Both the position numbers and the translations under genes were made by a program. Positions 15,423 to 24,726 of a stretch of DNA of 64,000 nucleotides are shown here, one piece after another (within the stretch, counting starts at the first letter, position 1; every line of letters begins with the position of its first letter). The stretch comes from Desulfolinea sp050305405 (GTDB lineage: Bacteria > Chloroflexota > Anaerolineae > Anaerolineales > Villigracilaceae). The notes under the pieces were generated by a model that was not told the DNA's origin, ran no database searches, and saw nothing but the letters and a program-made list of their open reading frames with translations. The stretch is from the NCBI GenBank assembly GCA_050305405.1, contig JBNLFG010000004.1, positions 226,260 to 290,259 on the forward strand. The letters are read 5' to 3'.

Positions 15423-16283
15423 ATGGACTCTCCGATTATCCCAACAAAGTTGGTCGTTGCTGTTCACCCCAAGTTCCCTGCTGCGCTCGATGAAGCGCAG
15501 GAGATTGTCGAGTATTTAAAGGAGCAGGGCCTGGATGTGCCGATGGGGTCTTTGAATGATGAAGACCTGCGCCGCCGCATCAAGGATGGCGAATTTGATG
15601 TAATGATCGCAGTGGGCGGTGATGGGACGATCCTGCGGGCGGGGCATCTTTGTGCACCCTGCGGTGTGCCGATCTTGGGAATTAATATGGGGCGGTTCGG
15701 CTTCTTGATCCAGGTTAAGCGCGATGGTTGGCGTGACGCACTCCAGCAAATGTTGAAAGGCAATTATTGGGTTGAGAATCGTTTAATGTTGCGCGCTGAA
15801 CTCTACCGCGCAGGTGAAACTCAGGGCGTCTGGCATGCTCTGAACGAAGCAACCATTAGCCGTGGACAATTCCTGAACCCGGTGCGGATTACCGCCAGCG
15901 TGGATGGCTTGCATCTTGCTACCTATGTTGCGGATGGCTTGCTGGCCTCGACGGCAACCGGCTCAACCGCCTACGCGCTCGCGGCGGGTGGCCCAATATT
16001 GCCGCCTGAATTGCGCAATATTTTGATCGTGCCGATCGCACCGCATCTCTCGGTTGATCGTGCGGTAGTGCTCGCAGAGGGTTCCTCGGTAAGCATCACC
16101 GTCAAGAGCGATAATGCTGTCTTGAGCGTGGACGGGCAAAGCCCTGTTGGGCTGGATGCTGGCGACCGGATTGATATCCGCTCTGCGGTGTCCTCTGCGC
16201 AATTCATCCGCTTTGGTGATCTCGGTTATTTCTATCGCAATATCACAGCCCACATGAATCAAAACCCGACGTCTGGTGTTTAA
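15423..16283 (+). CDS. nadK: NAD kinase
   Basis: Cytosolic ATP-NAD kinase of 286 residues that makes NADP from NAD. Diagnostic motifs: AVGGDGTIL (GGDGT at 65-69, with catalytic Asp67), NMGRFGFL, the ALNEATISRG (Asn-Glu) loop, and DGLLASTATGSTAYALAAGGPI, the conserved NAD-site stretch. Length and order of motifs are standard. It heads a tight run with a zinc-finger membrane protein and recN (36-nt then 1-nt gaps); nadK next to recN is a common bacterial arrangement. The promoter appears to lie directly in front of the ATG, so translation may begin on a near-leaderless message. Confidence 0.97.
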   Translation: MDSPIIPTKLVVAVHPKFPAALDEAQEIVEYLKEQGLDVPMGSLNDEDLRRRIKDGEFDVMIAVGGDGTILRAGHLCAPCGVPILGINMGRFGFLIQVKRDGWRDALQQMLKGNYWVENRLMLRAELYRAGETQGVWHALNEATISRGQFLNPVRITASVDGLHLATYVADGLLASTATGSTAYALAAGGPILPPELRNILIVPIAPHLSVDRAVVLAEGSSVSITVKSDNAVLSVDGQSPVGLDAGDRIDIRSAVSSAQFIRFGDLGYFYRNITAHMNQNPTSGV

Positions 16284-16319
16284 CTCATGTCTCTGTACTA
16301 AGGTCTAAAATTTAAAATC

Positions 16320-16856
16320 ATGACAGAACCTCTCTATTGTGCCAACCACCCCACCCGCGAAACTATGCTGCGCTGCAATCGCTGCGAAAAACCGATTTGT
16401 ACAAGCTGCGCTATTCACACGCCCACTGGCTATCGCTGCAAGGAATGTGTGAACGCCCAAAAGAAAAAATTTGAGACCGCCGAATGGTATGACTATATTA
16501 TTGGCATCACGGCAACTTCTGCGCTTTCTCTTGGAGCAAGCCTTTTGGTCGTTTTAGGCTCTTTCTTGGCCGCCTTCGTTCCGCTTTTCTCCTTTTTTCT
16601 TACCGCAATCATTGCAATTGCCATCGCAAACAGAGCCGCATCTCTTATTGGTAAAATCGTAAAACGCTTTATCGGAGGGCGTCGTTCTAAAACCCTCTTT
16701 GCAGTTAGCACCGTTGGCGTTGTACTTGGCGCGCTACCGGTGATTCTCTTTCAACTCTATGTTGGTGGCGGTTTATTCAGCCTGATCTGGCAGGGCATTT
16801 ACCTTGTTGTGGCTGTGCCTGCCGCCTACTATTACCTTTCTGGATTCAGACTCTAA
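16320..16856 (+). CDS. B-box-type zinc-finger membrane protein
   Basis: 178 residues. The first ~45 carry a cysteine/histidine-rich module (YCANHP, LRCNRCEKPICTSCAIHTP, YRCKEC) with the spacing of B-box zinc fingers found in many Chloroflexota and actinobacterial membrane proteins; it should bind two zinc ions. Three or four hydrophobic helices follow (~residues 60-175) with a short basic loop containing GGRRSK. It lies between nadK and recN and ends one base before the recN ATG, so it is part of that operon. Function unknown; the finger probably mediates a protein contact at the inner face of the membrane. Confidence 0.8.
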   Translation: MTEPLYCANHPTRETMLRCNRCEKPICTSCAIHTPTGYRCKECVNAQKKKFETAEWYDYIIGITATSALSLGASLLVVLGSFLAAFVPLFSFFLTAIIAIAIANRAASLIGKIVKRFIGGRRSKTLFAVSTVGVVLGALPVILFQLYVGGGLFSLIWQGIYLVVAVPAAYYYLSGFRL

Positions 16857-16857
16857 T

Positions 16858-18582
16858 ATGCTTACAGAACTTCGCATTGAAAACTTTGCCATTATCGAAA
16901 AACTCGAACTGACCTTCGGCAAAGGTCTCGTCATTCTGACCGGAGAGACCGGCGCAGGTAAATCCATCATTTTGGATGCTGTCGAAATCCTGATCGGTGG
17001 GCGGGCTGATACCAGTGTTGTGCGCGCCGATGCCCCACGTGCCAGTGTCGAGGGAACCTTCCATCTCGCAGGCAAGGAACGTGCCGCTGTGCATGCCTTG
17101 CTCAAAGAAGAGGATCTACTTGATGATGAAGATTATCTTGTCCTCAGCCGCGAAGTCAAACCGGAAGGGCGCAGCATCGCACGTGTGAATGGACGCACGG
17201 TGAACGTTTCACTTTTGAAGGCTTTAGGCGCCTATCTGATCGACATCCACGGGCAGTCGGAGCATCTCTCCCTGCTCGATACGCGCGCGCATTTGGGCTT
17301 GCTCGACCGCTACGCAAATATCGATTCAGCCCTAAGCAGCTACCGCACGACCTACAAAAAGCTTCTCACCCTGCGCACCGAACTGAACGAGTTACATCGT
17401 CAGCAACGGGACGCGCAGCAGCGTGTTGATTTGCTCTCCTATCAGGCCGAAGAGATCGAAGCCGTTGCCCCGAAACTCGGCGAAGACGACGAACTCAAAG
17501 AAGAGCGCGACCGCCTGGCGAATGCGGAAGCCCTCGCCTCCCATGCACAGGAAACGCTTGCCCTGCTCGATGAAGGGACAGCCGAAATCCCTGCGGTGAC
17601 GGATAGCTTCGGGGAGGCATCCCAGCATCTCGCCACATTGGCGAAAATAGACGCCTCGCAAGCCGAAATCGCGGAGCGTTCCGCCATCTTCCTTGAAAAT
17701 TTAACAGAACTATCGCGCGACCTGCGTGTTTATCTTGAAAATATCGAGTTCAGCCCATCCCGTTTGGAAGATGTGGAGGAACGCCTCGATGTGCTCCAGA
17801 ACTTGAAGCGCAAATATGGCGGCTCGCTCGAAGCAGTGATTGAATTTGGCGCGAAGGCGAGCAGTGAGTTGGAAAATATCTCAACCGCATCCGAGCGCAT
17901 GGGAGAGCTTGAAAAAGAAGAAAAGGCGCTCCTGAAAACTTTGGCTGCGCAAGGCAAGAAGCTTTCAGATGCGCGTAAGTCAGCCGCTGAGAAGATGAGC
18001 AAAGGTATTGTGACAGAATTGGCAGATTTACGTATGGAAGCGGCTAATTTTGCGGTCGATTTCAAAACTTTGCCCGATGAGAAGGGCTTGCCTCTTGACG
18101 ATGAGCGGGTTGCTTTTAATGACAAAGGCTTTGATCAGGTTGAGTTTTTGCTCGCGCCGAATCCCGGCGAAGGCTTGAAGCCCTTGGTGAAAGTTGCCTC
18201 CGGCGGCGAAACATCGCGCATGATGCTGGCATTGAAAAATGTTCTTGCGCGTGCTGACGAAGTCCCTTCGCTGATTTTTGATGAAATCGATCAGGGTATC
18301 GGCGGGCGTATCGGCATGGTGGTCGGAGAGAAGCTCTGGCAATTGGGGCGTGCTCACCAGGTTTTTTGCGTGACGCACCTACCCCAACTCGCTGCATTTG
18401 GCGATCAGCATTTGCAAGTGCAGAAGTCGTTGACAAATGGGCGTACGCTTACGAGCGTGATTCCGCTTGAGAGTGAAGCCCGCCTGCTTGAACTGGCGCA
18501 GATGCTCGGCGACTTGGGTGAAGGCACTTTGCGCTCAGCCCATGAAATATTGCAAGCTGCACAAAAGATCACAACGGCTTAA
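16858..18582 (+). CDS. recN: DNA repair protein RecN
   Basis: SMC-like ATPase of 574 residues acting early in double-strand-break repair by holding DNA ends. The N-terminal head has MLTELRIENFAII and Walker A GETGAGKS at 29-36. The middle (~residues 150-380) is coiled coil rich in Glu, Leu and Arg, interrupted at a hinge. The C-terminal head has the ABC signature segment KVASGGETSRMMLAL, Walker B LIFDEIDQGIGG and the CVTHLPQLAAFGD switch. I start at MLTEL rather than the longer frame because the latter overlaps the preceding gene and RecN proteins begin this way. Translation is probably coupled to the gene upstream. Confidence 0.97.
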   Translation: MLTELRIENFAIIEKLELTFGKGLVILTGETGAGKSIILDAVEILIGGRADTSVVRADAPRASVEGTFHLAGKERAAVHALLKEEDLLDDEDYLVLSREVKPEGRSIARVNGRTVNVSLLKALGAYLIDIHGQSEHLSLLDTRAHLGLLDRYANIDSALSSYRTTYKKLLTLRTELNELHRQQRDAQQRVDLLSYQAEEIEAVAPKLGEDDELKEERDRLANAEALASHAQETLALLDEGTAEIPAVTDSFGEASQHLATLAKIDASQAEIAERSAIFLENLTELSRDLRVYLENIEFSPSRLEDVEERLDVLQNLKRKYGGSLEAVIEFGAKASSELENISTASERMGELEKEEKALLKTLAAQGKKLSDARKSAAEKMSKGIVTELADLRMEAANFAVDFKTLPDEKGLPLDDERVAFNDKGFDQVEFLLAPNPGEGLKPLVKVASGGETSRMMLALKNVLARADEVPSLIFDEIDQGIGGRIGMVVGEKLWQLGRAHQVFCVTHLPQLAAFGDQHLQVQKSLTNGRTLTSVIPLESEARLLELAQMLGDLGEGTLRSAHEILQAAQKITTA

Positions 18583-18683
18583 CCTTAATTTGGCGTTGTT
18601 GTTTGAAAGCACATTTAGATTTTGGATCTATCATCGATGAAAGGATTTCTGTAGCAAAATAGATTCCCATTCCCGAGAGTATT

Positions 18684-21600
18684 ATGTTAGATATTCGATT
18701 GTTAGGAACGCCTCGTGTTTTTTTAAGGGGAGAGGGAATTTCGATTCCCAGAAAGACGACGCGTTCCTTGTTGTTTTATCTAGCGATGCACCCGAAGGGC
18801 GTCCGGCGTGATGAGTTGGTTGAGCTTTTCTTTGGGCATCAGGATGGCGATGAAGTTCAGCGTAAAAGTTTGCGCCGTTATTTAAATTTTGTACGAAATA
18901 TTTCTAAAGGGGACGAATTTGTAGAGAACTATCACGATACGATCCGCCTAAAGGCTTCCTTTGTCAAAGTAGATGCGCTTGTTTTATTAGCAACTGTGGA
19001 AAAGATAAAAAGGAGCAATGGTTTTCGTGATGATGGGTGTACGCTTCCCTTGGGCATATATCAGGAAGCTCTAGATTCTGTTTCGTTGCTGGAGGGAGAT
19101 ACCTTCATCGACAGCAACGATATGGATAAGATCGCTGCTTTAAGCCTCTGGAAAGAGGCCGAAAATAGTCGGCTGCGCAATGCGCGCAATAGCCTATTTA
19201 TGTTCTTGGCGGAAATGGATTTGCGTCAGGGGAACCCGGAAAAAGCGTCTCTTTGGGCAGAGCGTGCCCTTGAACTGGATGAATCGGAAGATGCGCATTA
19301 TTTGCTTTTGAAGAGTTTGCGCGAAATGGACCAGCTTGATAAAGCGCGCAAACATTATCTTGGTATTCAGGAAGATTTTGGTTCCGGAATATCGGAGAAG
19401 CTGCGCTCTTTGGGCGAAGAGATTCTCAATGTACCGGAGACAAGCGCCCTGTACGTGCGTCCCGATTGGGCGATCCGCCCTAGTGTTCCGGTTCCTTTTG
19501 TGGGGCAATCTGCAATTCTGGAGCGTTTGCAAATTAATCATCAGCGTGGTGTTGGCACATTAATTACCGGTGAAGCGGGATCCGGAAAGACGCGCCTTGT
19601 AAAGGCGTTTTTCGAGGAATTGCCTCGAACGTCGAACTTGCTGCTGGTGCCTTGTTATCGAGATAGCGAAAGGCTATCGTATCAGCCGTGGACGGATATG
19701 TTGCGCCACTCTTTCCATGAGGAATTCTGGCAGAGCACTCCGGTTTGGTGGACAAGGCCGCTGACCATGTTGTTGCCGGAGTTGCTCGTATATCGTGATG
19801 ATCTTGATGTGAAGCCCAGTGAAGTTTTTTCCAATGAATTGGTCTTTGAGGCGGTGAAGAATTTATTGATCTTTGCCAATCAGAAGAGCGCAGCCTTGCT
19901 TTTTGTGGAAGATGCGCATTGGATGAACCCCATCAGCTTTGCATTGTTGAAATATCTAATTCTGCAATCAACCTTCAAACAGTGGAATATTGGCTTGGTG
20001 GTTACCTCGCGCTTGGGAATTCATTCAGGCGTTGATCGTTTTGAGTTCGATGCGATGATGGGGAAAATAGAGGAGATTGAAATTTCGCGTTTGGGCGATG
20101 AAGAAATTAAGTATCTGGCTTTGTATTTGTTGAATGATAAATTGTCAGCAGATAAGATTGCCGCTTTGAAAAAAATGACCGGGGGGAATCCTTTCTTCTT
20201 GCTGGAATTTTTAAGTTTCCACAAATTAAATGATGATGTAGATATTTTTAAGGACTCTGTTTCTTCTCCTCCCAGTGTACAGCAACTGATTGAAGTCCGC
20301 TTGAAACCCCTTACTCCTAAAGCACGTAAGCTTCTGAATTATGCTGCTGTTCAAGGGTATCATTTTGATTTAGCGATTTTGGAAGAAGTGCTGATGCTGC
20401 CTATGGAAGAGATGACAGCTTTGATCGCCGAACTCGAAGAAGCACGCCTGGTCCATTTTCTCAGTAAAGACGATGGACTTCATTACGCTTTCTTCCATGA
20501 AAATTTACGCAGCGACATTATAAATCTTCTTTCTCCTGCAAAGCAGCGTGTGCTACATGCCAAATTTGCAGATGTTCTTGCCCAAAAAAGTATCTATCAG
20601 AATGAATGGGCTGCCGTGCTTGCTGAACATTATGAGCAGGCAGGCGCTTTCTCTGAGGCATTCTCAGCCTGGTTTACCGCAGCGAAACATGCTTACCGCA
20701 TTTTTTCCAGCAAAGATGCTCATATTGCCTATCAACATGCTGAGGCCTTGCTGCCGCATCTTTCTTTTTCGGAAAATGAGTTATATGAGTTTTACACCAA
20801 GTGGGGTAGGATGCTTTTCAACAGCGATGATCCCGATGCTCTCGAAGTTGTCATGCAGAGCATGCTTGCACATGGTGAGAGACTGAGCAGCGGCTTGTTA
20901 CTCGGCGCTGCACTGGATGGTCTCAGTGATGTTCATATGGCGCGAAACGAATTTGAAGAGGGGTTGGAGTGCGCTGAAGATGCACTGGCCTACCTTATCA
21001 TGGATGGGCACATCCCTGCGCAGATGAATGCTTTCATCCATCAGGGTGTATTTCTCTACATGCTCAATAATTTTCCTGCGGCCCTTGAGAGCTTCAATAC
21101 AGTGCTTTCTTTGGGTGCTGGGCGCACAGATGATCCGCAAACGACCTTTGCAATCGGGCACGCCAATTATCAGATAGCAGCCAGCCTAACGGGGATGGGC
21201 TACCCACAGAATGCCATCCGCTATGCAAAAGAATCTATTCGCGTTATGCGCCTTTCGAGCATGCCACATACATCTATTTTGGCACACAGTATCATGGGGT
21301 TGGCAAATTATTATCTTGGGCATTACGACGAAGGGAAGCAGAACGCCCTCTTCAGCCTGGAATTGGCACAGAAAAGCAAATCCTGGCGTATGGCTGGCTA
21401 TGCTGTTGCCTATGCGGGGATGAATGAAACAGAACTTTCCGAGTTTGGACCTGCCTGGGAACATGCTGAGCAAGCTATCCAATACGGGAAGCAGTATGGA
21501 CATACTGAGATTGTCTCAATGGGATATAAGGTTTTTGGCGATATTTATACGCGTTTGGATGCCCTCGTGCAGGCAGCGAAATTCTATCAACGAGGAGTGG

Positions 21601-22151
21601 ATGTGGATAACGCCAGCTTTGCCAAGTTGGAGAATGCTGCGCGTCTCGGCGTGACCTTGGGTTTGCTCAGTGATCCCCGAGCGGATGCCGTCCTTGAGGA
21701 AGCTCTCACTCACGCCAAAACGGCTGGTCTGGAAACGATTGAAATCAATGCCAAGGCACTCCAATTGAGTCTCTTTATTACCCGTAAAGAATATGCTGCT
21801 TTTGATGCTGATTTGGATGATATCCGCACTGCCCTGACAGAACGTTCAGATCCAAAGAGCGTTGTCTGGATAGATTACCTTCAGGCAGTTCGCCTCTTTC
21901 AGGAAGAGCAATATGAAGAAGCGCTGGCCCTGCTCGAAAAGACCCTGTCTGTACTTGAAGAGACTCACTTCTTCTGGATCCGTTTAAGCGCGTACAAGCT
22001 GTATCTTGAACTGCTCAAAGCCCTCGAACGGGACCTCGCACCGACGCGCACCAAACTCGCCGAAATGCTCAATCAGATTGAAGCAAACCTCGGTGATGCG
22101 CCGCTGCAAGAAGAATGGCAAATATTCTCAGAGAGAATCAAAGAAATGTAA
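18684..22151 (+). CDS. SARP-STAND-TPR giant transcriptional regulator
   Basis: 1155 residues in three parts. Residues ~1-95 are an OmpR-like winged helix and ~96-250 a bacterial transcriptional activator (BTAD) helical domain, together the SARP/AfsR type. Residues ~270-600 are an AAA/STAND ATPase: Walker A GEAGSGKT near 296-303, Walker B LLFVEDAHWM and a GNPFFLLEFL segment. The remaining ~500 residues are TPR-like helical pairs. Such proteins bind DNA at promoters when a ligand or partner contacts the TPR half. It is followed by a bidirectional terminator. It may regulate itself or genes elsewhere; no obvious target cluster (antibiotic or polyketide genes) is nearby. Cytosolic. Confidence 0.9.
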   Translation: MLDIRLLGTPRVFLRGEGISIPRKTTRSLLFYLAMHPKGVRRDELVELFFGHQDGDEVQRKSLRRYLNFVRNISKGDEFVENYHDTIRLKASFVKVDALVLLATVEKIKRSNGFRDDGCTLPLGIYQEALDSVSLLEGDTFIDSNDMDKIAALSLWKEAENSRLRNARNSLFMFLAEMDLRQGNPEKASLWAERALELDESEDAHYLLLKSLREMDQLDKARKHYLGIQEDFGSGISEKLRSLGEEILNVPETSALYVRPDWAIRPSVPVPFVGQSAILERLQINHQRGVGTLITGEAGSGKTRLVKAFFEELPRTSNLLLVPCYRDSERLSYQPWTDMLRHSFHEEFWQSTPVWWTRPLTMLLPELLVYRDDLDVKPSEVFSNELVFEAVKNLLIFANQKSAALLFVEDAHWMNPISFALLKYLILQSTFKQWNIGLVVTSRLGIHSGVDRFEFDAMMGKIEEIEISRLGDEEIKYLALYLLNDKLSADKIAALKKMTGGNPFFLLEFLSFHKLNDDVDIFKDSVSSPPSVQQLIEVRLKPLTPKARKLLNYAAVQGYHFDLAILEEVLMLPMEEMTALIAELEEARLVHFLSKDDGLHYAFFHENLRSDIINLLSPAKQRVLHAKFADVLAQKSIYQNEWAAVLAEHYEQAGAFSEAFSAWFTAAKHAYRIFSSKDAHIAYQHAEALLPHLSFSENELYEFYTKWGRMLFNSDDPDALEVVMQSMLAHGERLSSGLLLGAALDGLSDVHMARNEFEEGLECAEDALAYLIMDGHIPAQMNAFIHQGVFLYMLNNFPAALESFNTVLSLGAGRTDDPQTTFAIGHANYQIAASLTGMGYPQNAIRYAKESIRVMRLSSMPHTSILAHSIMGLANYYLGHYDEGKQNALFSLELAQKSKSWRMAGYAVAYAGMNETELSEFGPAWEHAEQAIQYGKQYGHTEIVSMGYKVFGDIYTRLDALVQAAKFYQRGVDVDNASFAKLENAARLGVTLGLLSDPRADAVLEEALTHAKTAGLETIEINAKALQLSLFITRKEYAAFDADLDDIRTALTERSDPKSVVWIDYLQAVRLFQEEQYEEALALLEKTLSVLEETHFFWIRLSAYKLYLELLKALERDLAPTRTKLAEMLNQIEANLGDAPLQEEWQIFSERIKEM

Positions 22152-22156
22152 ATAAA

Positions 22157-22189
22157 AAAAAGAGATGGCATTCGCGCCATCTCTTTTTG
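22157..22189. terminator. Bidirectional terminator between SARP gene and tmk
   Basis: AAAAGAGATGGC-ATTCGC-GCCATCTCTTTTT, flanked by A-runs and T-runs so it works for both converging genes. Confidence 0.88.
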
Positions 22190-22190
22190 C

Positions 22191-22796
22191 TTAAGCCAGC
22201 TTCTTTCTCAAAACAGCTTTGAGATCTTCTTGTACCGTAGCCCAGTCGTTCGTGGCATCTACGGTTACCCACCTATCGTCCCTCGCCAATTCCAGATACC
22301 CTACCCGCACGCGCTCGTGGAACTCAACTGTATAGGCATCCATCCGGTTCCACTCATCGGAGTTTTTCTTGCGCTTTAGACCTGTTTCAATATCCACATC
22401 AAGATAGATGGTCAAATCAGGTTGAAGTCCACCCGTCGCGTATTCGATCAAGGCGCGGACTTGTTGAATATTTTGTCGATGACCATAGCCTTGATAAGCG
22501 AGAGTCGAATCCGCATAACGGTCAGAGATGACGATCTCGCCTGCATCCAGGCGCGGCTTGATAACCTGCTCCACAAATTGGGCACGGGCGGCTTGATAGA
22601 GCAGCGTCTCTGTGCGCGGGTGCATCTCGGTATTTTTCATGCTATGCAGCACCTCGCGAATCTGCTCGCCGATGGATGTCCCTCCCGGTTCACGGGTGGG
22701 GAAAACGGTATAGCCCTGCTCGCGTAGAAATTCAACAAGATGGGGAATATGGGATGTCTTGCCCGAGCCTTCGGGTCCTTCGAGTGTAATGAACAT
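22191..22796 (-). CDS. tmk: Thymidylate kinase
   Basis: P-loop kinase of 201 residues that phosphorylates dTMP to dTDP. It begins MFITLEGPEGSGKTSH (P-loop 7-14), then TREPGGTSIGEQIR, the Asp-Arg-Tyr motif in SDRYADSTLAYQGYGH, and YLDVDIETGLKRK with a lid segment. All are standard for bacterial Tmk. It lies 46 nt downstream of the R3H ATPase on the same strand, with a GTAGGGGCG-type palindrome in the gap, and ends at the shared terminator at 22157. Confidence 0.96.
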   Translation of the reverse strand: MFITLEGPEGSGKTSHIPHLVEFLREQGYTVFPTREPGGTSIGEQIREVLHSMKNTEMHPRTETLLYQAARAQFVEQVIKPRLDAGEIVISDRYADSTLAYQGYGHRQNIQQVRALIEYATGGLQPDLTIYLDVDIETGLKRKKNSDEWNRMDAYTVEFHERVRVGYLELARDDRWVTVDATNDWATVQEDLKAVLRKKLA

Positions 22797-22806
22797 AAAA
22801 TACCTC

Positions 22807-22837
22807 GTAGGGGCGGGGCTATAAGTCCCGCCCCTAC
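22807..22837. repeat. GTAGGGGCG-type palindrome, copy 3
   Basis: GTAGGGGCGGGGCT followed by AGTCCCGCCCCTAC, nearly perfect arms around a short AT centre, between tmk and the R3H ATPase gene. Confidence 0.88.
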
Positions 22838-22842
22838 AAAAT

Positions 22843-24423
22843 TTATTCTCTAAATATTCTTACGTGCCGACGCGGCTCTTTGCCATAGGAATGGCTGACC
22901 AATTCCGCGCTGCGCGCCATCTCATGCTGCAACCTTCGTACGGTTGGCGGGCTGGCGGGTAGATCAACCCAGCGTTCGCCGCTCAAAACCGCCGCGATCG
23001 CATCCTGTGTTTGCTGGGTTACATCGCTCATGCCGTTCAATTCGCTGCTACCAACGCTGAAGAGATCGCTCAGAAATTTTTCAATCTGTTCGCTGGTATT
23101 TGCGCGCAGCACATAGACGGGCATCCCGCGCCGCTCGGCGTCCATCACAGTTTGTTGGCGCTTGCGGTAGTAGGTGCGCAGGGTTACGAGCGCATCCGCT
23201 TCGCTGGCTGTGCGCACGATGATGGCCGGGACTTGCAAGCGTTTAACGGATTGGATCAATCGGTTACGCGCTACGCCAAAGGGGTAGATACGTATTGTAG
23301 ACATCTTTTGGCGGGATCCGGATTGGGGCTGGGCAGATGTCTCTGGCGCAGTGGACAAGCGTAGGGTGCCGCGCGTTCCGAGCGAGTCCCCGCCGCGTTT
23401 CAAACCCGGATTTGGGCTTGCTTCCGCCTTTTCAACTTTGATCTGCCCATCTTCATCCCGCGTGCGAATCTCGGCTGGAAGCGGGAAGCCGCGCAAAAGC
23501 GAATCGACGGCTGCGGCAACATCCAGATGCACCGCAAAACGATCTCGGTGCTGAATCTCGACGAGTACGTCAAACGTGGGCGGGTTGCGACGCTCTAGCA
23601 CGGTTTTCTGCGTGCCGCGCCGACGGGCTTCCTCGTCCGACAAGGTGACGGACTCAATGCCGCCGATCAAGTCGGAAAGGGTCGGGTTGAGCATCAGGTT
23701 GTCGAGCGTGTTGCCGTGCGCCGTGCCAACAAGCTGCACGCCGCGCTCGCCGATGGTGCGGGCCGCGTCGGCTTCTTGTGCGCGCCCGATCTCGTCGATG
23801 ACGATCACCTCGGGGTTGTGGTTCTCGACGGCTTCGATCATGACCTCGTGTTGAAGCGAGGGCGTGGCGACCTGCATGCGGCGGGCGCGTCCCACGGCGG
23901 GATGCGGTACATCGCCATCGCCGCCGATCTCGTTGGATGTATCGACAATGACAACGCGCTTGCTCTCGGCAAGGATGCGTGCGGCTTCACGCAGCATGGT
24001 CGTCTTGCCGACGCCAGGGCGACCGAGCAAAAGAATGCTTTTGCCGGAATTGATGATGTCCTCGATAATGTCGCTGGTGCCATAAACGGCACGTCCAACG
24101 CGGCAGGTGAGACCGACGATCTCCGCTCTGCGGTTGCGGATCGCGGAGATGCGGTGCAGGGTGCGTTCGAGACCGGCGCGGTTGTCAGCGTCGATGTCGC
24201 CAAGTTGCTTTACGACATGGTCGATCTGCTCGCGGGTGACTTCCTTTTCGCTCAGGATGACTTCACTATCCACAAAGCGTGCGGTCGGGATGCGCCCAAG
24301 ATCGAGGATCACCTCGAGCAGGTTCGCGGTATCTTCGGTTGCTTGAATAGCTGCCACAACTTCCTTGGGCAGGGTGTTGAGCAGGGCTTTAAGATCGTCT
24401 GTGATTTGTAGTTTTGTAGACAT
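22843..24423 (-). CDS. SpoIIIAA/Ycf45-like AAA ATPase with C-terminal R3H domain
   Basis: 526 residues. N-terminal helical part (~1-110), then a secretion-type AAA ATPase: Walker A GRPGVGKT at 134-141, VIVDTSNEIGGDGDVPH, Walker B EVIVIDEIG and a GTAHGNTLDNL sensor. A low-complexity Asn/Pro-rich linker follows, then a GYPFGVARNRL-like region and a C-terminal R3H nucleic-acid-binding domain (helix, RRLQHEMARSAELVSHSYG). This architecture is that of the Ycf45 proteins of cyanobacteria and plastids and of many Chloroflexota; SpoIIIAA is the sporulation cousin. No sporulation genes are seen, so a DNA/RNA-related role is likelier. The start at 24423 drops 35 upstream residues that read through a repeat. 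Confidence 0.85.
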   Translation of the reverse strand: MSTKLQITDDLKALLNTLPKEVVAAIQATEDTANLLEVILDLGRIPTARFVDSEVILSEKEVTREQIDHVVKQLGDIDADNRAGLERTLHRISAIRNRRAEIVGLTCRVGRAVYGTSDIIEDIINSGKSILLLGRPGVGKTTMLREAARILAESKRVVIVDTSNEIGGDGDVPHPAVGRARRMQVATPSLQHEVMIEAVENHNPEVIVIDEIGRAQEADAARTIGERGVQLVGTAHGNTLDNLMLNPTLSDLIGGIESVTLSDEEARRRGTQKTVLERRNPPTFDVLVEIQHRDRFAVHLDVAAAVDSLLRGFPLPAEIRTRDEDGQIKVEKAEASPNPGLKRGGDSLGTRGTLRLSTAPETSAQPQSGSRQKMSTIRIYPFGVARNRLIQSVKRLQVPAIIVRTASEADALVTLRTYYRKRQQTVMDAERRGMPVYVLRANTSEQIEKFLSDLFSVGSSELNGMSDVTQQTQDAIAAVLSGERWVDLPASPPTVRRLQHEMARSAELVSHSYGKEPRRHVRIFRE

Positions 24424-24687
24424 GATATTTAGTTTCAAGTGGCAAGTTATGCACTTCGATAAACTCAGTGCAAGAGTTGCGAGTGTCAGCTTATTGATAA
24501 ATGCCTGATGGGTGACACTCGTAGGCAAGGAATCATACTTGCGCCGCTATTACTGCCTTCTGCGCGGCTTACGGGGGAGTTAGATGTTGATTAAGATCAT
24601 TTCAGCGTACCACCTGATTCTTTGAGTTGCGGCTATTATAGCAGTCTATTCGGGGAGGGGAATGAGAAAAAGGGACGAACGCTTAAA
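24424..24687. other. Intergenic region with promoter-like sequence, no gene
   Basis: Leader of the R3H ATPase gene. Contains TATAAT on the minus strand (24635-24640), some 210 nt before the ATG, and decayed repeat text around CTTCGATAAACTCAGTGC (24455-24472) plus an AGTGTCA...TGACACT dyad (24484-24520). No reading frame with a ribosome binding site was found. Confidence 0.5.
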
Positions 24688-24720
24688 AAGAGACAGTCAC
24701 CTTCAAGGTGACTGTCTCTT
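24688..24720 (-). terminator. 33-bp perfect palindrome acting as terminator of the Roco gene
   Basis: Two exact 16-nt arms (aagagacagtcacctt) around a single central base. Read on the minus strand it follows the Roco stop by six bases and ends in a T-run (CTCTTTTTAAG). One of five hairpins with the same architecture in the window. Confidence 0.85.
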
Positions 24721-24726
24721 GATTTT

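Noticed and set aside
23716..24411. 231-residue plus-strand open frame
   Set aside because: Antisense to the Walker A/B region of the R3H ATPase.
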